Shown here one piece after another: positions 56,396 through 64,000 of a stretch of DNA of 64,000 nt (its first letter is position 1; the number at the start of each line of letters is the position of its first letter). The position numbers and the translations under genes are program-made. The notes beneath the pieces were generated by a model. The model did no database searches. It had not been told where the DNA came from and worked only from the letters and a program-made list of their open reading frames with translations. The DNA comes from Flavobacteriales bacterium (GTDB taxonomy: Bacteria > Bacteroidota > Bacteroidia > Flavobacteriales > Flavobacteriaceae), in assembly GCA_026993355.1 (NCBI GenBank), contig JALWTX010000022.1:1-64000 (forward strand), in the 5' to 3' direction.

Positions 56396-57169
56396 ATGAA
56401 AAAATATAAATTAGGCCTTATCGGTTATCCGTTAACGCATTCATTTTCAAAGAAATATTTTTCTGAAAAATTTGCCTGTGATCAGCTGTCTTTTATATCT
56501 TATCATAATTTTCCTATTGAGAACATACACCAATTTCCACAACTTTTAAAAAATAATCCGGATTTGATTGGTTTAAATGTCACAATTCCTTACAAGGAAA
56601 AAATTTTAGCTTATACCAATCGTCAATCCGATGATGTTAAAGCAATTGGTGCAGCTAATACATTAGTTATCACTGATAATGGAGAGGTGCATGCTTATAA
56701 TACAGATATTTATGGATTTAAAGAAAGTTTAAAACCTTATTTAAGGTCTTATCATAATAAGGCTTTAATATTAGGGACAGGTGGGGCAGCTAAGGCTGTT
56801 GCTTATGCTTTAAAGCAATTACAAATAGATTATTTAATGGTGTCGCGAACGCCAAAAAATGATCAAGAAATAGGGTATGAAGAGATAAATAAGGATTTGA
56901 TGAAAAGTTACTTGTTGGTTATCAATACAACGCCACTTGGTATGATGCCACAGGTCGATTTATCTCCTTCACTTCCTTATGATTTTATTACCGCGCAACA
57001 TTTATTTTACGATTTGATTTATAATCCACCGCTAACCAATTTTTTACGGCAAGCTTCAAATAAGGGAGCGACGGTGGTTAATGGGCTGAATATGTTGCAC
57101 TTACAAGCAGAAAAGTCATGGCAAATATGGCTAAAAAATTCCGCAATAAAATTCAAAAAAAATTGTTAA
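56396..57169 (+). CDS. aroE: Shikimate dehydrogenase
   Basis: NADPH-dependent reduction of 3-dehydroshikimate in aromatic amino-acid synthesis. 257 aa: the substrate domain has SHSFS-like THSFSKKYF, and NVTIPYKEK with catalytic Lys67. The cofactor domain has LILGTGGAAKAVAYAL, INTTPLGM and DLIYNPPLTNFL. Slightly shorter than E. coli AroE but complete, ending NGLNMLHLQAEKSWQIW. Confidence 0.95.
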   Translation: MKKYKLGLIGYPLTHSFSKKYFSEKFACDQLSFISYHNFPIENIHQFPQLLKNNPDLIGLNVTIPYKEKILAYTNRQSDDVKAIGAANTLVITDNGEVHAYNTDIYGFKESLKPYLRSYHNKALILGTGGAAKAVAYALKQLQIDYLMVSRTPKNDQEIGYEEINKDLMKSYLLVINTTPLGMMPQVDLSPSLPYDFITAQHLFYDLIYNPPLTNFLRQASNKGATVVNGLNMLHLQAEKSWQIWLKNSAIKFKKNC

Positions 57170-57206
57170 ATTTCGCTTCAAAATATTAATTGGTAAATTT
57201 ACTATT

Positions 57207-59201
57207 ATGGTAGAAGACAGAAACGAAAACCTGCAAGCCGCAGATGGAAAGAAGGACACATCCGACAAACTGCAAAATTCAGATCAGCAACAGGAGGTTG
57301 ATCAATTAAAACTATTGGCTTCAAATTCAACAAATGATGCACAGATAGAAGAAGAAGTTCAAAAATTAACCGAAGAAAAAACTGTGGATCAAGTGGTTAA
57401 TGAAATTGAACTAAATGTTGCCTCCGAATCCGAAGATCATAAAGAAGCTCATAATGAAGCAGAGCAGGAAAATGAGCAGCATATTCCGCTATTGTCCTAT
57501 AAAGAATTTGACATATCAGCATTAGTCGCTGAGGCTAAACAATTATTATCCCGTTATCCGGTCCAAAAATTAAAAAAACATTTTGACGAGATAAAAAGTG
57601 CCTTTGATGAAAAAGTTGAAGCCTTAATTGAAAAATATAAGGAAGAACACCCGGATGCCGAAGAAGTCAAATTAAATTTACCTGAAATAGATGAATTTCG
57701 CTATATATGGAAAGATTATAAACAAAAATTAAATGCCTATCGCAAGGAAATTCAAGACAAATTAGAGGCAAATTTAAAAAGACGCCAAGATTTGATTGAA
57801 GAATTGAAAAAAATAATTGATTCGACCGAATACACTTTTGAAGAACGGATTAAGCATTTTAAAGACATACAAAAACAATGGCGTAATGCCGGCAGTATTC
57901 CTCGTGCCAAATACACGGATATATGGCAAACATTTAAACATCACGAAGAACGTTTTTATGATTTGCTCGATTTGGATCGTGACTACCGTGATAAAGTATT
58001 TAAAGCCAATTTGGAAGCCAAACAAGCCATAATAAAAAGTGCTAAAGAATTGTTGGCGCAAGATGATATTCATCAAATTTTTAAAGAATTGCAAATGCTT
58101 CACAAAAAATGGAAAGAGGAAACAGGACCTGTGGCGCGTGAGTATCGTGAGAAAATTTGGGAAGAATTTAAAGAAGTAACCAAGCAAATTCATGATAAAA
58201 GAAGAGACTTTTATAAAAAATTAAAGGAGCAATTCAATGAAAATTTAGAGAAAAAAAGAGAAATAATTGCGCAACTGAAAGCTTTAACGGCTGAGATTCC
58301 TGAGAGTCATAAAGAATGGCAAAAGAAAATAAAAGAAGTAGAAAAATTGCGTGAAGCTTTTTACCAAATTGGTTACGTGCCTAAAAAATATCGTGAAGAA
58401 ATCTGGGAAGAATTTAAATCGACCATTAAAGAATTTAATAAGCATAAAAATAATTTTTATAAATCATTAAAAGAGCTTCAAAAAGAGAATTTAGAAAAAA
58501 AATTAAATCTTATTGAAATTGCCGAATCATTAAAAGAAAGTGAAGATTGGCAAAATGCCACGCAAAAATACAAGGAAATACAAGAAGAATGGAAAAAAAT
58601 TGGTCATGTACCAAGAAAATATTCTGAAAAAATTTGGCAACAATTCCGTGAAGCTTGTAACTACTATTTCGACCGCTATTATGCACATGTCCGTTCGGAA
58701 AAAAATGTAGAACACAATAATTTTCTTAAAAAGAAAGCATACTTAGCTCAATTAAAAGAACAATTTAAAGACGTGGATGATAATGTATCCTATGGCATTG
58801 AAGATATTAAAAAAATAATAGCCGAATGGAAGGAGTTGGGCTATGTGCCTGAAAATAAACATTATATCAATGTTAAGTTCAATAAATTTATCAATTCACT
58901 TTATGATAAATTAAATATTGATAAAAGAGAATTATCATTTTTGAAATTTAAAAATACCATTGATCAATACATGGCTGACGAGAATTATCGTAAAATTGAT
59001 GCAGAAAAGCGTTATGTGCGCCAAAAAATTGAAGGTATTTTAAAAGAAATTGAACAACTGGAAAATAATATGATGTTTATTAAATCATCTGACCAAAATA
59101 ATCCGTTCAAAAAAGAAGCAGAGAAAAATGTTGCCAAAAATTTAGAGATATTGGCTTTTTGGAAGAAAAAACAACAATATTTAGATAATTTAAAATACTA
59201 A
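57207..59201 (+). CDS. DUF349 repeat protein
   Basis: 664 aa. An acidic, low-complexity N-terminus of about 90 residues is followed by about five to six DUF349 repeats of 70-80 residues (each with an E-x-W-K/R-x-x-G-x-V/I-P-R/K-x-x-x-x-x-I/L-W-x-x-F core, such as KQWRNAGSIPRAKYTDIWQ and EEWKKIGHVPRKYSEKIWQ). Long charged helices, cytoplasmic. Function not established; similar proteins are widespread in Bacteroidota next to aroE. A TTG-started exported protein follows 2 nt after the stop. Confidence 0.88.
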   Translation: MVEDRNENLQAADGKKDTSDKLQNSDQQQEVDQLKLLASNSTNDAQIEEEVQKLTEEKTVDQVVNEIELNVASESEDHKEAHNEAEQENEQHIPLLSYKEFDISALVAEAKQLLSRYPVQKLKKHFDEIKSAFDEKVEALIEKYKEEHPDAEEVKLNLPEIDEFRYIWKDYKQKLNAYRKEIQDKLEANLKRRQDLIEELKKIIDSTEYTFEERIKHFKDIQKQWRNAGSIPRAKYTDIWQTFKHHEERFYDLLDLDRDYRDKVFKANLEAKQAIIKSAKELLAQDDIHQIFKELQMLHKKWKEETGPVAREYREKIWEEFKEVTKQIHDKRRDFYKKLKEQFNENLEKKREIIAQLKALTAEIPESHKEWQKKIKEVEKLREAFYQIGYVPKKYREEIWEEFKSTIKEFNKHKNNFYKSLKELQKENLEKKLNLIEIAESLKESEDWQNATQKYKEIQEEWKKIGHVPRKYSEKIWQQFREACNYYFDRYYAHVRSEKNVEHNNFLKKKAYLAQLKEQFKDVDDNVSYGIEDIKKIIAEWKELGYVPENKHYINVKFNKFINSLYDKLNIDKRELSFLKFKNTIDQYMADENYRKIDAEKRYVRQKIEGILKEIEQLENNMMFIKSSDQNNPFKKEAEKNVAKNLEILAFWKKKQQYLDNLKY

Positions 59202-59203
59202 TT

Positions 59204-59764
59204 TTGAAAAATTTAATTTTAGTTTTTTTATTATTTTTTACTTTGCTGTCTTCGGCACAAGATTTGGATATTTATAAACACCAAAAAAATTCCAATTTTG
59301 TTTTACCGGTTATCCCACCGGAGATGACTTATACCGAATTTAAAATACTGAGCACCGATTTGCGTATGCAAGATATGCTTATCGCCATGATTTTGCCCGG
59401 ACATGTTCATTTTAAAATAGATGAAAAACGCACGGGCTATTATCTATTGGGGGCTCGTAGTTTGGGCTATGCAGGGTGGTTTTACCTTTCTGCCAAAAAC
59501 AATTCACTTATAAAAATTTTGTTACTGGATAATGCCGGTTTGAATGGCAATTTGTCCACCGGCGATTTGGTCGTGGCATATGGCTCTTTGGGTCTTATAA
59601 TAGGCAGTTATTTATATGATTGGATACATGGCAGGTATGTTTTAGAGGACAAACAAAACAGAATCCGGTATAAATACGCAAAGCAAAAAATAAAATTAAG
59701 CTTAAATCCGGTAAAAGGAAAATACAAAACGTATATGGGATTGTCAATAGCTTATAAATTTTAA
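59204..59764 (+). CDS. Small exported/membrane protein of unknown function (TTG start)
   Basis: 186 aa with an N-terminal signal peptide (KNLILVFLLFFTLLSSAQ). It may have one or two further hydrophobic segments (LVVAYGSLGLIIGSYLYDW near residue 125). The start is TTG at 59204, 2 nt after the DUF349 stop; no ATG lies at the signal peptide. No family recognised. It ends the DUF349 run, and secDF starts 100 nt later behind its own promoter. Confidence 0.65.
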   Translation: MKNLILVFLLFFTLLSSAQDLDIYKHQKNSNFVLPVIPPEMTYTEFKILSTDLRMQDMLIAMILPGHVHFKIDEKRTGYYLLGARSLGYAGWFYLSAKNNSLIKILLLDNAGLNGNLSTGDLVVAYGSLGLIIGSYLYDWIHGRYVLEDKQNRIRYKYAKQKIKLSLNPVKGKYKTYMGLSIAYKF

Positions 59765-59793
59765 CACAATAATATAATAATAGGGTCAAAAAG

Positions 59794-59824
59794 TTTGAAT
59801 TTACATTGTAAAAATTTATCTTTG
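59794..59824 (+). promoter_or_regulatory. Bacteroidota-type promoter for secDF
   Basis: TTTG (59794-59797), a 19-nt spacer, TATCTTTG (59817-59824): an exact match to TTTG-N19-TAnnTTTG. Predicted start near 59831, about 34 nt before the secDF ATG. Confidence 0.8.
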
Positions 59825-59864
59825 CCCGTCAAATTGAATAACGAACTGAAAAAAACAGAAGAGA

Positions 59865-62786
59865 ATGCGAAATAAAGGACTCGTAATAGTATTTGCTACT
59901 ATTTTAGGATTGATAAGTATTTATACTTTATCATTTACATTTAAAAGTAACCAAATCAGAAAAGAAGCCAAGGAATATGCCAAAGGCGATTACCAAAAAG
60001 AAAAACATTATTTAGATTCATTAAATCAAAAGCCTGTTTTTAGCATTTTAGGATCAGATTTTACCTACAATGACATTAAAAACCGTGAGATGAATCTTGG
60101 TCTTGACTTACGTGGTGGAATTAATGTGATTCTGCAAGTATCAGTCAAAGACATCTTGAAAAACTTGGCCAATAATACCAAAAATGTCACTTTTAATAAG
60201 GCTTTGGAAGAAGCCAGCAAAATGCAAAAAAACAGTGATAAACCATATTTGGATTTGTTTTTTGAAGCATTTGACAAAATAAATAGTCAATCGGACCATC
60301 CGGTAAAATTAAGTTCCCCTGAAATTTTCGGTAACCGCAATTTATCAGATGAAATTAAATTTAACATGCCTGACAGTGAAGTTAAGAAAATCATCCGCAA
60401 AAAAGTGGATGATGCCATGGTCAGTGCATTTGAAGTATTACGTAAGCGTATAGATAAATTTGGGGTAACACAACCCAATATTCAACGCTTGGGCAAATCC
60501 GGACGTATTTTGGTCGAATTAGCGGGTGCCAAAGATATCGAACGCGTTAAAAAATTATTACAAAGTACAGCCCAATTAGAGTTTTGGCATGCTTATAATG
60601 CACAAGATGTGATGCCTTACTTGCAACAGCTCGATGCATACTATGCCCAACAATCAGTCACTCAAAAAGATTCTACGGCCAAAGATGCTGATAGCTTATT
60701 GGTAGACGAAAAAGCCAAAGAATCTCTTTTTAAATATATGCAGCCCGGTAATTTTTCGCGCATTGGCTTAGTTAAAATCAAGGATAAGGATAAAGTTATG
60801 AAAATGTTAACCAGTCCTGAAGCCAAAAAAATGTTACCGGCTCAACTTAAAGATGTCAAATTTTTGTGGGGTAAACCTGCAAAAAACAGCGATGTTGTTT
60901 ATTTATATGCCATAAAAGGAAATCGTGAAAATGTCCCACCAATCAGTGGTGATGTAATTGTTGATGCCCAATCGTCTTACGACCAATTTGGCAATCCGGC
61001 TGTAACCATGCAAATGAATGGTGCGGGTGCCAAAAAGTGGAAAGAAATGACCACCCAAGCCTTTAATGACAAAACGGGTATTGCTATTGTTTTAGACAAT
61101 ACGGTATATTCAGCTCCGGGTGTAACCAGTGGACCTATTACCGGTGGCCGTTCAGAAATTACCGGGAACTTTTCATTAGCGGAAGCAAAAGATTTGGCTA
61201 ACGTTTTGCGCGCCGGTAAATTACCTGCCAAAGCAGACATCGTTCAATCAGAAATAGTGGGTCCATCATTAGGACACAAAGCTATTGAAGGTGGTAAACT
61301 TTCCTTTATTTTTGCCTTTATCTTGATTTTTATCTGGATGTTTGGTTATTATGGTAAGGCTGGTTTATTTGCCGACATTGCCTTGCTTTTCAATATATTA
61401 TTTATTTTTGGAATCTTAGCCAGTTTAAATGCTGTTTTGACTTTACCCGGGCTGGCCGGTATCGTTTTAACAATAGGTATGGCAGTCGATGCCAACGTGT
61501 TGATCTTTGAACGAATTCGCGAAGAAATGCGTCGCGGTAAATCGCTGCGTGATGCTGTTGACGATGGATTTAGTAATGCGTTGTCATCTATTATTGATGC
61601 AAATATTACCACAGCATTAACCGGTTTAATTTTGTTAATATTCGGTACAGGCCCTATTAAAGGTTTTGCAACTACTTTATTAATCGGTATCGGTACATCT
61701 TTATTTACAGCTATATTTATTACGCGTTTGTTGATTGATTGGTATTTATCAAAAGGTAAAAATTTAACATTTGATACCAAAATATCTCGTAATTGGTTTG
61801 CAAATGTCCGTTTCGATTTCTTAGGAAAACGTAAAATAGCTTATACCATTTCAAGTGTAATTATTGGTATCGGATTAATTTCGATTTTCACCAATGGATT
61901 AAATCCAGGTGTTGATTTTGTCGGCGGAAGAACTTATATCGTTTCATTTGATAAAAATGTAAATGCTGAAGAAATAAGAAATGCCTTAGCCGATAAATTT
62001 GTGGATAAAAGTGGGCATAAATATATGCCGGATGTAAAAAAATATGGTGGAGATAATCAATTAAAAATAACGACCAAGTTTTTAATTGATAAAGAAGGTG
62101 AGCAAATTGATAACGAAGTTCAAAAGCGCTTATTTGAAGGATTAAAATCATATTTCCCTAAAAATTATACTTATCAAGATTTTATAAGCAGCGCTGATAA
62201 TAAGAAAATAGGTCGAATGCAATCTATTAAAGTTGGGCCTACTATTGCCGATGATATTAAAAAAGGTTCGGTTTATGCAGTGTTAGGTTCCTTGTTCGTC
62301 GTTTTCTTATATATTTTATTCAGATTTAAAAAATGGCAATTTAGTGCCGGTGCGGTCATTGCCGTCTTCCACGATGTTTTGGTAGTGTTGGGTATTTTCT
62401 CTTTGATGTGGCGATTTGCCCCATTCAATATGGAAATCGATCAAGCCTTTATTGCAGCAATCTTGACGGTTATTGGTTATTCGTTAAACGATACCGTGGT
62501 TATTTTTGATCGTATTCGTGAATTTATGAAAGAGCACCCGCGCTGGCCTTTAGCTAAAAAAATTAATGAGGCTTTAGATAGTACCCTGTCACGTACCTTA
62601 AATACCTCACTTACAACTTTATTAACTTTGATTGCCATCTTTATTTTTGGCGGTGAAAGTATTCGAGGCTTTGTATTTGCCTTAATTATAGGGGTTATAG
62701 TCGGTACCTATTCCTCATTATTTATTGCCACACCTATTATGTACGATTTGGCAAAGAAAGAAGAAGAAGCTAAACGTCAAAAATAA
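59865..62786 (+). CDS. secDF: Fused protein translocase subunit SecDF
   Basis: A proton-driven partner of SecYEG that helps pull proteins into the periplasm. 973 aa with SecD and SecF in one chain. SecD part: GLDLRGGINVILQV near residue 80, a large periplasmic domain and membrane helices with MAVDANVLIFERIREEMRRG. SecF part: GVDFVGGRTYIVSF, then LNDTVVIFDRIREFM. Both RND-like helix sets are complete. The fusion is usual for Bacteroidota. A strong terminator follows. Confidence 0.97.
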   Translation: MRNKGLVIVFATILGLISIYTLSFTFKSNQIRKEAKEYAKGDYQKEKHYLDSLNQKPVFSILGSDFTYNDIKNREMNLGLDLRGGINVILQVSVKDILKNLANNTKNVTFNKALEEASKMQKNSDKPYLDLFFEAFDKINSQSDHPVKLSSPEIFGNRNLSDEIKFNMPDSEVKKIIRKKVDDAMVSAFEVLRKRIDKFGVTQPNIQRLGKSGRILVELAGAKDIERVKKLLQSTAQLEFWHAYNAQDVMPYLQQLDAYYAQQSVTQKDSTAKDADSLLVDEKAKESLFKYMQPGNFSRIGLVKIKDKDKVMKMLTSPEAKKMLPAQLKDVKFLWGKPAKNSDVVYLYAIKGNRENVPPISGDVIVDAQSSYDQFGNPAVTMQMNGAGAKKWKEMTTQAFNDKTGIAIVLDNTVYSAPGVTSGPITGGRSEITGNFSLAEAKDLANVLRAGKLPAKADIVQSEIVGPSLGHKAIEGGKLSFIFAFILIFIWMFGYYGKAGLFADIALLFNILFIFGILASLNAVLTLPGLAGIVLTIGMAVDANVLIFERIREEMRRGKSLRDAVDDGFSNALSSIIDANITTALTGLILLIFGTGPIKGFATTLLIGIGTSLFTAIFITRLLIDWYLSKGKNLTFDTKISRNWFANVRFDFLGKRKIAYTISSVIIGIGLISIFTNGLNPGVDFVGGRTYIVSFDKNVNAEEIRNALADKFVDKSGHKYMPDVKKYGGDNQLKITTKFLIDKEGEQIDNEVQKRLFEGLKSYFPKNYTYQDFISSADNKKIGRMQSIKVGPTIADDIKKGSVYAVLGSLFVVFLYILFRFKKWQFSAGAVIAVFHDVLVVLGIFSLMWRFAPFNMEIDQAFIAAILTVIGYSLNDTVVIFDRIREFMKEHPRWPLAKKINEALDSTLSRTLNTSLTTLLTLIAIFIFGGESIRGFVFALIIGVIVGTYSSLFIATPIMYDLAKKEEEAKRQK

Positions 62787-62804
62787 AATAAATTTCTTCA
62801 ACAA

Positions 62805-62831
62805 AAAAAGCCGCTTCCAAAGCGGCTTTTT
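62805..62831. terminator. Bidirectional terminator between secDF and pcm
   Basis: A 12-bp perfect stem AAAAAGCCGCTT with AAGCGGCTTTTT and a CCA loop, flanked by A and T runs; serves the two convergent genes. Confidence 0.92.
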
Positions 62832-62857
62832 CATTTAAGGAAAGAGAATGCTACGAT

Positions 62858-63499
62858 TTAAGCCTTATTTTTAAGCATTGGCACAAATTTAAACATGCCA
62901 TGTGTTGTTTCTATAATTTCGCCCGAACTAGTTTTTTCTATTAATTTCATTTCTTGAGACCCTTGACCTACGGGAATAACCATTCGTCCTCCCGGATTAA
63001 GTTGATCTATTAGGCTCTCCGGCACGTAGGGTGCTGCTGCGGTTACAATAATTTTGTCAAATGGGGCATACAGCGGTAAGCCTTTATAGCCATCCCCATA
63101 TCCCATATATTTTAGTCGGACATTAATTTTTTCTAAATTTTTTTTCGCTTTTAAATAAAGTTCTTTAATACGTTCAATAGTATAGACTTTAGCACCTAAA
63201 TGGTATAAAATAGCAGCTTGATAACCGGATCCGGTGCCAATTTCCAATATTTTATCGCCTTTTTTTACTGCTAATAAATCCGTTTGAAAAGCCACGGTGT
63301 AAGGTTGCGATATGGTTTGTCCGGCTGCAATTGGGAAAGCTTTGTCTTGATAAGCATGTGGTTCAAAAGCCGATTCGAGTAATAAATGCCGCGGAACACT
63401 TGCAATAGCTGATAAAACTTTTGGGTCGGTAATACCTTTATTTTTCAACTCCGCCACTAATTTGTTTCTTAATCCTTGGTGTCTGGGTGTATCTGTCAT
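62858..63499 (-). CDS. pcm: Protein-L-isoaspartate O-methyltransferase
   Basis: Methylates L-isoaspartyl residues in aged proteins so they can be repaired. 213 aa, standard length. Motifs: RHLFV-like RHLLLESAF, GQTISQPYTVA (about residues 60-70), the SAM site LEIGTGSGYQAAIL and KIIVTAAAPYVPESLIDQL, then GGRMVIPVG. Single gene. The 111-nt divergent gap to the next gene holds promoter-like AT-rich sequence. Confidence 0.95.
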   Translation of the reverse strand: MTDTPRHQGLRNKLVAELKNKGITDPKVLSAIASVPRHLLLESAFEPHAYQDKAFPIAAGQTISQPYTVAFQTDLLAVKKGDKILEIGTGSGYQAAILYHLGAKVYTIERIKELYLKAKKNLEKINVRLKYMGYGDGYKGLPLYAPFDKIIVTAAAPYVPESLIDQLNPGGRMVIPVGQGSQEMKLIEKTSSGEIIETTHGMFKFVPMLKNKA

Positions 63500-63610
63500 T
63501 GCCTGTTTCTTTTGGGTCGAAATTACATAAATTCATAGGAAAAATGACCAAAAAATATTAAATTTGTTTTTATTTGTAAACTAATTGTAAATCAATAAAA
63601 TATTTATTAT

Positions 63611-64000
63611 ATGAAAAAGATAGCCGTAATAGGTGCCGGTACTATGGGCAATGGTATTGCTCATGTTTTTGCTCAATCGGGTTTTGAAGTGCATTTAATC
63701 GATGTGTCAAAATCTGCTTTAGATAGAGCCATTGATACAATCACCAAGAATTTAATGCGTTTGCTTGCCAAAGATAAAATTGATGAGCAAACCAAAGAGA
63801 AAACACTACAAAATATTCAGATTTTTGAGAGTTTGTCAGAAGGTGTCAAAGATGTTGATTTGGTGGTGGAAGCAGCCACAGAAAACATCGATTTAAAATT
63901 AAAAATTTTTAAAGATTTAAGCGAACTCACTCCCCAAGATGTGATTTTAGCCTCTAATACCTCATCTATTTCTATAACCACAATAGCTTCGGTTACAAAC
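63611..64000 (+). CDS. 3-hydroxyacyl-CoA (3-hydroxybutyryl-CoA) dehydrogenase, 5' part cut by window end
   Basis: 130 codons are open from ATG 63611 to the window edge with no stop. The N-terminal Rossmann fold shows GAGTMGNGIA (residues 8-17), HLIDVSKSALDRAI, DLVVEAATENIDLKLKIF and LASNTSSISITTIA, matching single-domain 3-hydroxybutyryl-CoA dehydrogenases (Hbd/PaaH type). Family length is about 280-300 aa, so over half is missing. Whether it is the single-domain or fused form cannot be told here. A TAAATTTG -7-like site lies at 63559-63566. Confidence 0.9.
   Translation, partial: MKKIAVIGAGTMGNGIAHVFAQSGFEVHLIDVSKSALDRAIDTITKNLMRLLAKDKIDEQTKEKTLQNIQIFESLSEGVKDVDLVVEAATENIDLKLKIFKDLSELTPQDVILASNTSSISITTIASVTN

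Overview
This AT-rich window looks like a chromosomal segment from a member of the Bacteroidota, most likely order Flavobacteriales; I cannot name the genus. The evidence is type IX secretion (T9SS) C-terminal sorting domains, PorX, PorP/SprF and OmpA-type T9SS proteins, a fused SecDF, a monomeric NADP-isocitrate dehydrogenase, DUF349 and DUF6029 proteins, and promoters of the Bacteroidota form TTTG-N19/20-TAnnTTTG. Gene starts lack Shine-Dalgarno sequences. I see no IS element, phage, CRISPR array, integrase or rRNA operon.

Layout. 0-5.7 kb: tRNA-Val(UAC), msrA with a small membrane-protein gene, icd, and a YeiH-type transporter operon. 5.8-10.1 kb: tsaE, ald and a SpoIIM-type membrane operon. 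10.1-13.2 kb: grpE, dnaJ and a sigma-54-type response regulator that lacks a DNA-binding domain. 13.3-14.2 kb: a MORN/YwqK-repeat gene whose signal peptide is cut off by an in-frame stop. 14.3-22.3 kb: ilvE, mnmD, an S9 peptidase, a sigma-like factor, smpB and a TonB-dependent receptor. 22.6-24.1 kb: porX. 24.2-30.1 kb: a cluster of envelope proteins in which every member carries a cysteine pair (a T9SS cargo protein, a T9SS-sorted Omp28 protein, DUF6029, TlpA, and a divergent Omp28 lipoprotein). 30.2-36.4 kb: an XAC2610-type protein, ligA, a TonB-C-like lipoprotein, ribF, and a stand-alone LigD-type polymerase with an unrecognised partner. 36.5-39.3 kb: rnpB, a coiled-coil gene, zapA, a 6S-like RNA and rny. 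39.4-48.2 kb: a 2020-residue acidic repeat surface protein followed by its PorP/SprF and OmpA-like partners. 48.2-54.1 kb: a UbiA-like membrane protein, an rRNA methyltransferase, a secreted endonuclease and an acyl-CoA ligase. 54.2-64 kb: TPR protein, DUF368, aroE, DUF349, a small exported protein, secDF, pcm, and the start of a 3-hydroxyacyl-CoA dehydrogenase cut by the window edge.

How it fits together. Many genes serve the envelope. SecDF drives export to the periplasm. PorX is the T9SS response regulator. At least four proteins (the 2020-aa protein, the Omp28 protein, the small cargo protein and the endonuclease) carry T9SS sorting domains. The rest is housekeeping: RNA processing, protein quality control, amino-acid metabolism and DNA replication or repair.

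I found no wholly new system that I can prove. The best candidates for follow-up are the cysteine-pair envelope cluster (24.2-30.1 kb), the seven-module acidic surface protein with its T9SS partners, the LigD-polymerase pair, and a 17-bp perfect inverted repeat near 22.35 kb.
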